A stretch of DNA of 49,481 nt from a virus: IMG/VR virus record IMGVR_UViG_3300032093_008396, positions 1 through 49,481 of that record, one strand, 5' to 3'. The position numbers and the translations under genes are program-made. How positions within the stretch are numbered: position 1 is the stretch's first letter; every line of letters begins with the position of its first letter. This document shows positions 40,956 through 49,481 of the stretch, piece by piece. The notes beneath the pieces were generated by a model, which saw nothing but the letters and a program-made list of their open reading frames with translations, had not been told where the DNA came from and ran no database searches.

Positions 40956-43900
40956 ATTAAAACAAAATAAAAAAATCTTTATTGAGACCGATTATGATAA
41001 CATTGTTGTTGTTAACCCAAACGAAGTTTTTTCTCCCGACGGTACAAAACAAGAACGCCTTGTTGACCATGAAGATTTAGTTTATTATGCCAATTTAGAA
41101 ACATTTATAATCCCAAGAACTAAGTTAGCTATTGGTGATAATTTTGACTCACCGGTTATTAATACAACAAGTATCGCAACAATGTTTGCGGGTGACGACG
41201 CGTTGAAAATTAATTTCATGAAACCAAAAGGTAAGACACAATTTGATACAAGTTGGTCAGACCAATTGACGGGAGAAGGCACAAGAACTTTCAACGGAGC
41301 TAATCAATCAAGTGAAAGAGTTGTGAACTTTGAAGGTAGACAATCTTTTAAACGTTCCGTTTCCAACCCTGAAGATACACAATTATTAGGTATAAAAGAA
41401 ATAAGAGTTAATATTAAGGGAACGGGTGTTCCTGAAGTAAATATACAATTAGTCGATATACAAGGAAGGTCTTTATTTGAACAAGGAGAAAATTCATTAT
41501 ATTCTGCATTTTTTAATTTTCCTTATCCATTATTTTATTTGACGTTGAAAGGTTATTATGGTAAAGCTGTCAAATATAGATTATCATTAATGTCATTCAA
41601 CGCAAGTTTTGATGCGGACACAGGTAATTATAATATTTCACTCAAACTAATTGGTAAATTCACTGCACTTCTTTTTGATACGCCTTTATCTTACGCGGTA
41701 AACGCACCAAAAATGTATAATACCCAAATTACCGTAACACAAGCAAGCACAGGTAATAAGAACGTCTTCAATACATATAAGGGTAGACAAAAATTAGAAG
41801 AGGTTTACAAAACCTATATGAGAAAAGGTTTAATACCTGACAACTTTCCGATGCTCTCGATAGAGGATTTTGTTTTGAGAGTGGAAAACTTTGAATCTAA
41901 ATTGAAAAAAAATTTAGAAACTCAGGCAGATTTTACTAAGTTAAACGATTTGAAGTTGTTTGCGGATACTTTGATTAATTTAAGAAAAAAAGTTTATGAT
42001 TATTCTATTAATAATTTTCTTGATAGAACAAGTTTTTATGTTGTCGGTGAAGAAATATATTACCCTTTCAAAAAAGAAGTTGCGTTACAGTCTAGAGAAG
42101 ATTACAAAACATTTATAGACAAAAATATAATTGATTATACAAAACAATTGAAAGACAATGCAACTTTTGGTGAAAAAGGAGAAACAAAAGACCAAATTAC
42201 TATTTTAACTAAAAATAAAAAAGATGTAATAAAAAAATTAGATTTTAATGCTTGGCAAAACAATAGGGCCGATGTGTTAAATACATACTTATCAAGGTAT
42301 AGTAGAAATTTAGAAGCAGAAAATCCTGATGAATATAAAAAATTTATTGAAAACGAAGCAAGAAATGCTCAACTTACAACACAAGTAAGAGATGAAAAAG
42401 GCCAAATCATAAATGACACGCCTGATTATTTTGTTTTTGGGAACAAAATTGTTGCTGACGGCATATACGTCAAAAATTCTTATTTAGATAAGATTGACGA
42501 AATGCAAAAAAGTTTAGAGGCAAAACAAAAAGTTATTGAGGATACGTTAACAAAATATTATGCAAGTTTACAATTAAAAAACCCAAGTGAAGGTGGATTA
42601 GGATTTAAACCAACGATTAGAAACATTTTTGCGATAATAATTGCAGGTGCCGATGCTTTTTATAGATTGATGGAAGATAACCATGAAGAAGCATGGAATG
42701 TAAGAACTGATAAGGACAGGTTATTAGCGGTAATACCAGCAGAAAAAAACTTTTCAGTTGATGCTGTGAAAAGTATACAAAAGTCAAGTACGGAATTAAA
42801 TGATGATAATGTTGTATATCCTTGGCCTTTATATTTTACATTAGAAAAACAAGAAAATGGTAGTGATTTATATACAATACAATATCCTGGAGACGCGAAG
42901 TACATAAGACAGACAAAGGCTTATGATTATAGAGTTTGGCCCGAAGTTGGTTTTGTTGAGGCATACATAAAGGCTTCATTAGAAAAAGAAAAACCAACTT
43001 CTAATTACTCATATGACAACCCAACAGATGTAACTAAATATGTTTCTTGTAATGCTTTAGAGTTCCCATTCAAAACAGCACCATATCAAGATTTGAATGC
43101 TATTAAAACATTTTATGAAATATTTGAAAGAAGTTATATTAGTTCTCACTATGGAAACTTACCACTTGATTTATCACAAAAAAAACAGATAGATAAATTT
43201 TATGGAGATATTGAAAGTTCTAATATAGGTTTAGTTGCTCCTGAGGATATTACAATCAATCAAAATTTAAAGAATTTAAAATTCAATTCATTAGACAAAT
43301 TGATTGATTATATGAAAACAATATCAAACAATGGTAAAGGACAAAGCTGGCAAACGTACATACGAGATATATTCAACACAGAATATATTAAAAACTTACT
43401 ACAAAACGTCAATGAAATTTATTCAATCGACACATTATCCGATAGGTCTGTGAAAGTTTCTGCTGACCTACCATTGGCAACCAATATGAAAGAATTTTTA
43501 GAGGATAGTGGGACATCCAAAAAAAATACGTTAGATACGTATCCATTTACTGATTTAACATGGTTACAAGAAAATATGGCAAACGGAAGTAATATAGGTG
43601 CGTTTGAAGATTATAATAATACCACAAGAAGTTACATTTATTTAGATGATAAAAAGACTATCGCTAGAATTAATGAAACTGAAAAATACCCTAATTTAAA
43701 ATTATTCACAAATAACACGGTATTTCAAAGTAACACACAAGCATATTTAACAGAAGTAGGGTCAACTGAAAAAATCAATTCAAGATTATCTCTTAAAAAC
43801 TTTTTTGAAACAAGACAAGACAAAGATTTATATTTAACTGAATCATATATTAACTATGGAACAAGTTATAGTGGAAATATCGGAACTTTTATTCAAACAA

Positions 43901-46900
43901 CATCATTATTAAACACACCATATTTTGTTAATGCTCTCATCGATGGGGTGACAAAACAAAAAAATAATCAAGAAAACCCATTTGTAGGTTTAGGTTATTT
44001 GTATTTGAACTCATTACCACTGATAACAACCAAAGAAAAAATAAAAGACATAACAGATAATGTATTAACGGATTTAGATTATTTAGCTGCAACATTTAAT
44101 AAATTTTCAGCAATACATCAAGTACCTTATGCTTGGGTATTAAAGTACGGTTCAATATGGCATAGATATAAAAAATACATAGAAGATAATGTAGATATAT
44201 TAGACGATTGTTGGAAAAATTTTGATTTTAATGTTGCTTATGCGCCAACAACAGGTGATAGTACAACCACATACACAATATTAGACTATAGTGGTAATCC
44301 TCAAAATATCACACTACAAGGTGCTCAATTTTATCAAAATCCACAAAACTCATTCATATTAAGAAATACGTTCGATGTTGGGTTTTACCCTAAAGTTGTA
44401 AATTCATTAGAATATTATTTGAATGAAGAAGATTTATTAACGGGTTATACAACAAGTGATTTTGCGGATGTATATAATAAAGGTTTGAAAATTGGTTTCA
44501 ATAGTGAGTCTACCACAATGTATGGTACAGGATTTGACCCAAATAATGGATTCAGAGAGTTCTTAAAGAAAAACTATTTTACATATAGATTAATTGAAAA
44601 CACTGCGGTTCAGTCGCAACCAGACACAATAAGACTATACCCATCAATGGGAGGTATACCATTCGACCAATCAATTTTTGAATGTTTCAATCAAACGAAT
44701 AAAATTACCGAAGAAATATATAACAACTCCTCAGTTTTCAACGGTACTGTTAGGTCATTATGGGGTATTTCTAATTTTGGATATTATAACAACGATTTAA
44801 TTAAAAAACCATTACCGACCGAATATCTTAAAGTTATTAAAAATAATGCACCACTTCAAAACGATTTTAATATTGTTAGTAATGATTTAACTTACTCAAA
44901 AATAGACGAAATATTCAATTTGTTTGATGTTGATTTATTGGATAAAATGGAAGAAAAGTTTTTAACTTTCTGTAATTTTAAACCATTGGCGAGTGAATTA
45001 AAATTGAATGAGGAAAATATTACACCTAATTATATAGACACTAACGGTTTAACAAATTCAGACGTTAAATTATTACGATATCAGATTAAAAACATTTTTG
45101 ATTTTGATAGTAGTTTATTTAATAGTGTGAATCAAAACGAAGATGGAATAGAATTAGGAAAATTACAAATTTCAAATTTATATACATCATTAAATAAATT
45201 TTTAAATTTTGATTGCGTATTAAAAATTGCAAACCCAACAAACTTTGATAGAAAATTATTTGATTCATTTAGTACTATTTCAAACTTACAAGTACAAGAC
45301 AAGTATAAATTTGAACCTTATGTGAAAGGTACGTTACCCGGTGACGGAACAGCAACTACTTTATTACAAAGTATAACTCAAAACCCTTCTGCTTGGGATG
45401 CGTTCAGAAAATATTTAGGATATACTACAATACCTGGGTTAGAGTTTCAAACACAAGTACAACCGGTGTTACCATCCGTACCTATCGCACAAAATAATCC
45501 ACCTACACCATATACACCACCCGTTGCGGGACAAAATTATAGAACGTTCCAAGATTTATGTAGTGGTACGTATTTTAATATAATTGACCCAAATGATAAC
45601 ACAAGCACAACATCATTTAATTACTATAATAATGACGTATGGTTCTTAGAGGTTGTTGATAACACATCACAAACAAAAAAATTCTGTGCAAGAAAGGTAC
45701 CTGATAGTGCGACAACAACCACATATAATTTGGAGAATGATGACAATTACCCACAGACAAATGCGGTAGGAACAACACCGGCAAGTTACTGTATGTCATT
45801 TTATCAAACACAATTAAATTGCCAACAATCACCTTTACTAGACCCAATACAATTACAATTTATTGGAGATTCGGCAACAATATTACCTGACGTACCTGGT
45901 GATGGTGATTATATTAACATTGAAAAAACAGACGGTACATATCAGGTGTTTAGAATTATAGGTGACCCTAATTTTGATGCTAACAAGATTGAAAATATAA
46001 GATTTTATCCACCGGGAACCGACCCAATAAACCCACCAATCGGTACTAGTATATATCGTGAAGGGTTTGGGGGTGTTGACACAAACTACGCGAGAGTATT
46101 TAGAGTTGATAATAATGTAGGTGGTAATTATGTTATGACGGTAGAATACACCCCTAATTCCCCAAATGAAATTATATTATCTGCGAATGTTTCAACCCTA
46201 CCTGGTTTACAAAACACAATACCACAACAAACAACAGTACCCCAACAGGCACAACCATTACAAAATACACAAAAATCTTTCTTAACTGATTTCTTCATTG
46301 ATAATTCAATTGCATTTAATGAACAAAATATTATTACTTTATATCCATTAGTAAGACTTTATGGTGAACAAAAAAGACTTGACCCTACTTATGACAAAAC
46401 TAAATTCACGACATATATAAATAATTTTTTAGAGGATAGAAGAAGTTTACAGGACAAAATGGTTACAGAAACTTTTTCCAACCTAAATAAAATTTTAAAT
46501 AATATTGATGTAACGGTTGATTTACCTACTACTGCGCTTAACGGTGACACTACAAAATTAGCTTTATATAATACATTGAAAGGATTTAACGATAAATGGA
46601 TTGCTGGCTCTGATTTAAAAAACAATACTTTGTTTGAGGACTTTTTATTTATGGATAGGGCAAATAGTGATTTAGGTAATTCATTTGTATTAGACGTACA
46701 AAAAGTTGTAAATGCGTTAGACCTTAAGTCAAAACAAGACCAAAGTTTAATGAGTGTAATAAGTAGAATTTTGGAAGAAAATTATTTTATTTTTATGGCA
46801 ATGCCTGCTTATATTAATTTTTATGGTATACAAAGAGCGGTAAAAGATGGTCAACCATTGAAAGATGTTGAAATTGGTAATTCATTATTTGGTACGTATT

Positions 46901-48234
46901 TAGAAGTTGACTATACAAACTCAAGTCCCAAATTTTTGTGTTTATATGTTGGAAACCCTTCAGAATACCCTAAACCAAAAGAGAACACTTTCAATCGTTT
47001 TGGTGATGATAGTTTTGACTTGAGAATGTCGGATAACCCACTTAGAGTTTCGGACCCAAAAACAAACTATTCGTTGAGTAATCGTGTTGTTGGATTTGCG
47101 GTTGATTTTGGTATAAGAAATCAAAACATATTCAAAAGCTTGAGTCTAGATATGTCAGAAATGAAAAACACATCAGAGTCATTCAAAGTTTATGCTGACA
47201 TGGGTAGTTCTGTTGCTGGTGATAAAGTGGCACAACAATCCGCATCGCTTTATAGTATATATAAATCTAGGTCATATAGTTGTGGTGTAAGTAGTATGGG
47301 AAATGTCATGATACAACCTACAATGTATTTTGTACTAAGACACGTCCCTATGTTTTATGGTCCATATTGGATAACTGAAGTGAACCATAATATTAATACT
47401 GGCGGATTTAATACCGAATTTAAAGGTACTCGCATACCAAAATATGCATTACCAAAAGTGGATAATTTATTGGCGTCTGTAAATCAAATAGTAATAACTA
47501 AGATTAAAGAGTTGGCAGCAAAGGATAAAGAAAAACCAACAACTGAAAATGAACCAGTCACACAAAATCCAGTACCTGTTAATTTAGCTAGCCCTGAAAA
47601 TAATTGTGAAACAATTACACAATATCCTTCAGTACCATTTGAAACACTTGTACAGAGCACGTTCACAGATACAGATATCATACCTGTAATAAAACAAGAA
47701 ACAAGTGACACATCTTTACGAGCTTTAATTTATGGATTGACTAAAGGAGTTGTTCCAGGAACCACAATGAATAACGGTATTACAAATTGCATCAATAACA
47801 ACCCATTCGGAATTAATACAATAATAAATTATAAAGGTAATCTTCCTAGTTTGATTTTAAAACAATCTTGTATAAATATTGCAAATACACCAACCCCTTT
47901 AGTTAAGTTTAATAATTTAACAGAGTCTATAAAGTTCATGATTTCATACATGACTCAGGTTATAAATTTAGTACCACAGTTAAAAACATTAAATCCTGAC
48001 GCCGACGAAAACAAACAATATGGAAAGGCTTTATTTCAGTTAGTATATGCTTCTTGGTTAACTCAAAAAGCATTTGGTAACCCAACTGCGGTACCACCAC
48101 AACCCCCATTAAACGCTCAACAGATAAAAGATACTACTATACAAGATTTTACAAATCAAAATAAATTAGACACATATAACAATTGGGTTGAAGAATTTGC
48201 CCGAAGTTATAAGTATTTTAAACAAAACCCATAG
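40945..48234 (+). CDS. Giant 2429-aa baseplate protein with possible C-terminal peptidoglycan hydrolase-like domain
   Basis: 2429 aa, the largest gene here at 7.3 kb. An N-terminal region (about 149-270) with VNIKGTGVPEVNIQLVDIQGR, PYPLFYLTLKGYYGKAVKYRL and FNASFDADTGNYNISLKLIG is a beta-rich baseplate module. Most of residues 300-1500 is helical and charged. Residues 1511-1632 form a Pro/Asn-rich, cysteine-containing stretch like those in two other virion proteins here. Around 2090-2190, YGPYWITEVNHNINTGGFNTEFKGTR fits a hub-type beta barrel. The last 200 residues contain NNPFGINT (about 2284-2291) and FNNLTESIKFMISYM, resembling glucosaminidase domains, but the usual E-S-G catalytic segment is not obvious. 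Probably a fused hub/wedge protein. Confidence 0.65.
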   Translation: MAVRLKQNKKIFIETDYDNIVVVNPNEVFSPDGTKQERLVDHEDLVYYANLETFIIPRTKLAIGDNFDSPVINTTSIATMFAGDDALKINFMKPKGKTQFDTSWSDQLTGEGTRTFNGANQSSERVVNFEGRQSFKRSVSNPEDTQLLGIKEIRVNIKGTGVPEVNIQLVDIQGRSLFEQGENSLYSAFFNFPYPLFYLTLKGYYGKAVKYRLSLMSFNASFDADTGNYNISLKLIGKFTALLFDTPLSYAVNAPKMYNTQITVTQASTGNKNVFNTYKGRQKLEEVYKTYMRKGLIPDNFPMLSIEDFVLRVENFESKLKKNLETQADFTKLNDLKLFADTLINLRKKVYDYSINNFLDRTSFYVVGEEIYYPFKKEVALQSREDYKTFIDKNIIDYTKQLKDNATFGEKGETKDQITILTKNKKDVIKKLDFNAWQNNRADVLNTYLSRYSRNLEAENPDEYKKFIENEARNAQLTTQVRDEKGQIINDTPDYFVFGNKIVADGIYVKNSYLDKIDEMQKSLEAKQKVIEDTLTKYYASLQLKNPSEGGLGFKPTIRNIFAIIIAGADAFYRLMEDNHEEAWNVRTDKDRLLAVIPAEKNFSVDAVKSIQKSSTELNDDNVVYPWPLYFTLEKQENGSDLYTIQYPGDAKYIRQTKAYDYRVWPEVGFVEAYIKASLEKEKPTSNYSYDNPTDVTKYVSCNALEFPFKTAPYQDLNAIKTFYEIFERSYISSHYGNLPLDLSQKKQIDKFYGDIESSNIGLVAPEDITINQNLKNLKFNSLDKLIDYMKTISNNGKGQSWQTYIRDIFNTEYIKNLLQNVNEIYSIDTLSDRSVKVSADLPLATNMKEFLEDSGTSKKNTLDTYPFTDLTWLQENMANGSNIGAFEDYNNTTRSYIYLDDKKTIARINETEKYPNLKLFTNNTVFQSNTQAYLTEVGSTEKINSRLSLKNFFETRQDKDLYLTESYINYGTSYSGNIGTFIQTTSLLNTPYFVNALIDGVTKQKNNQENPFVGLGYLYLNSLPLITTKEKIKDITDNVLTDLDYLAATFNKFSAIHQVPYAWVLKYGSIWHRYKKYIEDNVDILDDCWKNFDFNVAYAPTTGDSTTTYTILDYSGNPQNITLQGAQFYQNPQNSFILRNTFDVGFYPKVVNSLEYYLNEEDLLTGYTTSDFADVYNKGLKIGFNSESTTMYGTGFDPNNGFREFLKKNYFTYRLIENTAVQSQPDTIRLYPSMGGIPFDQSIFECFNQTNKITEEIYNNSSVFNGTVRSLWGISNFGYYNNDLIKKPLPTEYLKVIKNNAPLQNDFNIVSNDLTYSKIDEIFNLFDVDLLDKMEEKFLTFCNFKPLASELKLNEENITPNYIDTNGLTNSDVKLLRYQIKNIFDFDSSLFNSVNQNEDGIELGKLQISNLYTSLNKFLNFDCVLKIANPTNFDRKLFDSFSTISNLQVQDKYKFEPYVKGTLPGDGTATTLLQSITQNPSAWDAFRKYLGYTTIPGLEFQTQVQPVLPSVPIAQNNPPTPYTPPVAGQNYRTFQDLCSGTYFNIIDPNDNTSTTSFNYYNNDVWFLEVVDNTSQTKKFCARKVPDSATTTTYNLENDDNYPQTNAVGTTPASYCMSFYQTQLNCQQSPLLDPIQLQFIGDSATILPDVPGDGDYINIEKTDGTYQVFRIIGDPNFDANKIENIRFYPPGTDPINPPIGTSIYREGFGGVDTNYARVFRVDNNVGGNYVMTVEYTPNSPNEIILSANVSTLPGLQNTIPQQTTVPQQAQPLQNTQKSFLTDFFIDNSIAFNEQNIITLYPLVRLYGEQKRLDPTYDKTKFTTYINNFLEDRRSLQDKMVTETFSNLNKILNNIDVTVDLPTTALNGDTTKLALYNTLKGFNDKWIAGSDLKNNTLFEDFLFMDRANSDLGNSFVLDVQKVVNALDLKSKQDQSLMSVISRILEENYFIFMAMPAYINFYGIQRAVKDGQPLKDVEIGNSLFGTYLEVDYTNSSPKFLCLYVGNPSEYPKPKENTFNRFGDDSFDLRMSDNPLRVSDPKTNYSLSNRVVGFAVDFGIRNQNIFKSLSLDMSEMKNTSESFKVYADMGSSVAGDKVAQQSASLYSIYKSRSYSCGVSSMGNVMIQPTMYFVLRHVPMFYGPYWITEVNHNINTGGFNTEFKGTRIPKYALPKVDNLLASVNQIVITKIKELAAKDKEKPTTENEPVTQNPVPVNLASPENNCETITQYPSVPFETLVQSTFTDTDIIPVIKQETSDTSLRALIYGLTKGVVPGTTMNNGITNCINNNPFGINTIINYKGNLPSLILKQSCINIANTPTPLVKFNNLTESIKFMISYMTQVINLVPQLKTLNPDADENKQYGKALFQLVYASWLTQKAFGNPTAVPPQPPLNAQQIKDTTIQDFTNQNKLDTYNNWVEEFARSYKYFKQNP

Positions 48235-48241
48235 ATAGATA

Positions 48242-48249
48242 TATTTATA
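48242..48249 (+). promoter_or_regulatory. TATTTATA element before the 74-aa gene
   Basis: GATATATTTATATAATAAAAATG precedes the gene; the element begins 21 nt upstream of the ATG at 48263 and just after the stop of the 2429-aa gene. It starts a short two-gene unit that ends at the 49207 terminator. Confidence 0.5.
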
Positions 48250-48262
48250 TAATAAAAATGTT

Positions 48263-48487
48263 ATGAGTATGAAAGCATTATTAGATGATTATTTAAAAAA
48301 AGATACGAGAGTTACCCAAAGAGACGCGGGTAATGGTTATCAAGAAGTTTGTGATTTAGATACGGGTGATTGTTATACAATCAGAATGAAAGATGGTCTA
48401 ATCGAAAGAGTGGATAATACTATGAGAACAAACAGAACATTAAAGGTTGAGACTCCACAAGGTGTTAAAACATTATTAAACGGATAA
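48263..48487 (+). CDS. Unknown 74-aa protein
   Basis: 74 aa, not recognised. Residues 15-50 look like a small beta hairpin with two cysteines (EVCDLDTGDCYTIRMKDG), and the C-terminus is polar. ATG at 48269 could be an alternative start giving 72 aa; the first is closer to the TATTTATA element at the usual 21-nt distance. The stop is immediately followed by the ATG of the next gene, so the two are coupled. Confidence 0.55.
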   Translation: MSMKALLDDYLKKDTRVTQRDAGNGYQEVCDLDTGDCYTIRMKDGLIERVDNTMRTNRTLKVETPQGVKTLLNG

Positions 48488-49180
48488 ATGTATAGTAAAA
48501 TGAACGTAGAAAAAAAAATATTGGAAGAATTAAAAAGATTCAACCAAATTAATTCATATATCTTAAAAGAGCAACCTGAAGCACCTACAGAACCTGAAGG
48601 TGGTGTGCCACCGGCACCAGAAGCACCTATTGAAGGTGATGCACCACCGGCACCTGATGCTGCCGCACCAGCTCCTGAAGCACCGGCAGCAGATGCAGGA
48701 GCTGCTCCAACTGAAGTTCCTGAACCTGTAGATGTGGAAAACGACCCGGATGTAGAAGAGGTTGATGCTGAAAAACCTGAGGATGAGGAAACTGAAGAAA
48801 TTGATATCACTGACCTTGTAACATCACAACAAGAAATTCAGGCAAAACAAGATGAGTTCATGAATGATATGTTTTCAAAAATTGATGATTTGGCATCAAA
48901 ATTAGAAAACATGGACCAAATCATGAGTAAGATAAATGACTTAGAAGCTAAATTTGATAAGTACAGAGAAAAAACACCTGAAGAGAAACTAATGTTACGT
49001 TCTTTAGATTCTTATCCTTACAATCAAAAACTGACAGATTTCTTTCAAGATAAAGAAGAAGAGATGGAGAAAACAGGAAAAAATGAATATGTATTAACAT
49101 CAGACGAGGTTGAGAACTTTTCTCCAAATGAGGTAAAAAAAACATTTAATATATATGACGACGAGAATCCAAACATGTAA
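48488..49180 (+). CDS. Acidic, Ala/Pro-rich virion-like protein with coiled coil
   Basis: 230 aa. Residues 1-28 form a basic amphipathic helix ending YILKEQ, which could be a head-targeting leader cut after LKE. Residues 29-110 are almost only A, P, E, D and G, hence disordered and very acidic. Residues 110-170 form a coiled coil (IDDLASKLENMDQIMSKINDLE). The last 60 are a charged globular part (EKLMLRSLDSYPYN). The composition resembles scaffold or internal head core proteins in T4-like phages. The gene starts 1 nt after the previous stop and ends before a terminator. No enzymatic motif is visible. Confidence 0.55.
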   Translation: MYSKMNVEKKILEELKRFNQINSYILKEQPEAPTEPEGGVPPAPEAPIEGDAPPAPDAAAPAPEAPAADAGAAPTEVPEPVDVENDPDVEEVDAEKPEDEETEEIDITDLVTSQQEIQAKQDEFMNDMFSKIDDLASKLENMDQIMSKINDLEAKFDKYREKTPEEKLMLRSLDSYPYNQKLTDFFQDKEEEMEKTGKNEYVLTSDEVENFSPNEVKKTFNIYDDENPNM

Positions 49181-49206
49181 AAAATAATAGGATAAAGAAT
49201 CATTAT

Positions 49207-49232
49207 AAAGGGGGGCATAAGTCCCCTTTTTT
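49207..49232 (+). terminator. Rho-independent terminator before the gp32-like gene
   Basis: AAAGGGG (49207-49213) pairs with CCCCTTT (49223-49229) around a 9-nt loop, followed by a T run to 49232. It ends the main tail/virion transcript and isolates the gp32-like gene, which has its own promoter. Confidence 0.8.
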
Positions 49233-49234
49233 AT

Positions 49235-49264
49235 TTGACAAACTTAAATATTCACCTATATTTG
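49235..49264 (+). promoter_or_regulatory. Bacteroidota sigma-A promoter before the gp32-like gene
   Basis: TTGACA (49235-49240) and TATATTTG (49257-49264). From TTG to the box is 19 bp, and TATATTTG is a perfect TAnnTTTG, the -7 consensus of Bacteroidota housekeeping sigma factor. The leader would be about 30 nt. This indicates transcription by unmodified host RNA polymerase. Confidence 0.7.
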
Positions 49265-49299
49265 TTGTAGATAAAAGAGTAATAATTAAAAATTTATTT

Positions 49300-49481
49300 A
49301 TGGCAAATTCAGTATTAGATTCAGTACTTGCGCAGTACGAAAAGAACTCAACAACTACGGGTTCACAAAAATCAAACATTTCACAAGAAGACAGATTGAA
49401 GAAGTATTTTTCAGCAATCCTTCAGAAGAATGAAAAATCCGCATCACGACGTATTCGTATCTTACCTACAAAAGATGGTTC
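49300..49481 (+). CDS. Single-stranded DNA-binding protein, gp32-like, N-terminal part
   Basis: 60 codons lie in the window and the gene runs off the right edge. The start is the ATG at 49300 (MANSVLDSVLAQYEK). A charged helical leader is followed by RLKKYFSAIL and the strand RRIRILPTKDG, which matches the 'R.LP' entry strand of the OB fold in T4 gp32 (T4: about 300 aa). gp32 coats single-stranded DNA and organises polymerase, helicase and recombination proteins. A strong host-type promoter precedes it, fitting early, abundant expression. Identity rests on this short stretch and on context. Confidence 0.6.
   Translation, partial: MANSVLDSVLAQYEKNSTTTGSQKSNISQEDRLKKYFSAILQKNEKSASRRIRILPTKDG

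Noticed and set aside
48373-48810. Minus-strand 145-aa Ser/Gly/Ala-rich ORF
   Set aside because: It is the antisense shadow of the Ala/Pro/Glu-rich coding region and has no independent features.
1-49481. Prophage or bacterial island
   Set aside because: No integrase, attachment site, lysogeny repressor or bacterial housekeeping genes were seen; the content is that of a virulent-type phage.
1-49481. tRNA or rRNA genes and diversity-generating retroelement
   Set aside because: No cloverleaf-like segment, rRNA-like stretch, reverse transcriptase or template/variable repeat pair was noticed on reading; a tRNAscan run would be decisive.

Overview
The window reads as part of the genome of a large, lytic-type, T4-like contractile-tailed phage (myovirus) of a Bacteroidota host, probably a Flavobacteriia relative. 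The phage assignment rests on a tail sheath, a tail tube of nearly the T4 length, a tape-measure-like protein, a baseplate set, neck proteins, a family B DNA polymerase, a Snf2-type helicase and the start of a gp32-like single-strand binding protein. The host inference rests on strong AT richness, almost no Shine-Dalgarno sequences, and a promoter before the gp32-like gene that matches the Bacteroidota sigma-A consensus (TTG, 19 bp, TAnnTTTG). No integrase, tRNA, CRISPR array, insertion sequence, attachment site or replication origin was seen.

Layout. (1) 1-12340, minus strand: one tightly packed operon, most junctions overlapping by 4 nt. It encodes sugar-building enzymes (short-chain dehydrogenase fragment, TIM-barrel isomerase, VOC protein, class III aminotransferase, NeuA-like cytidylyltransferase), modification enzymes (methyltransferase, FkbM-SGNH fusion, DUF115-like protein) and five glycosyltransferases, including GT11- and GT10-type fucosyltransferase relatives. 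A dUTPase and a DnaQ-like exonuclease sit near its head. (2) 12383-14920, minus: five small unknown or virion-like genes, one with a WYL-like fold, ending in a clear terminator. (3) 14972-20520, plus: a LamG-like adhesin candidate, a small fibre/baseplate-like protein and DNA polymerase. (4) 20517-24876, minus: a small unknown protein, gp13-like neck protein, a metallopeptidase-superoxide dismutase fusion and a Snf2 helicase. (5) 24932-26490, plus: two neck/tail-terminator candidates. (6) 26491-26652, minus: a 53-aa ribbon-helix-helix-like protein. (7) 26776-49180, plus: giant sheath, a 45-aa peptide, HAD-like protein, tail tube, tail assembly chaperone with a 40-aa out-of-frame partner, tape measure, a 2045-aa baseplate protein, a gp53/LysM-like protein, a 2429-aa baseplate protein and two small genes. 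The gp32-like gene then runs off the end.

How it works together. The right two thirds builds the tail and neck, with replication genes embedded. The left operon could make an activated amino sugar and a fucose-containing glycan for virion or host-surface glycosylation. A recurring element, TATTTATA or TATTTATC often followed by ATAAAAA, lies 11-46 nt upstream of most transcription-unit heads on both strands and is the best candidate for a phage-specific promoter. No stretch over about 130 bases lacks a gene or a recognisable regulatory element.
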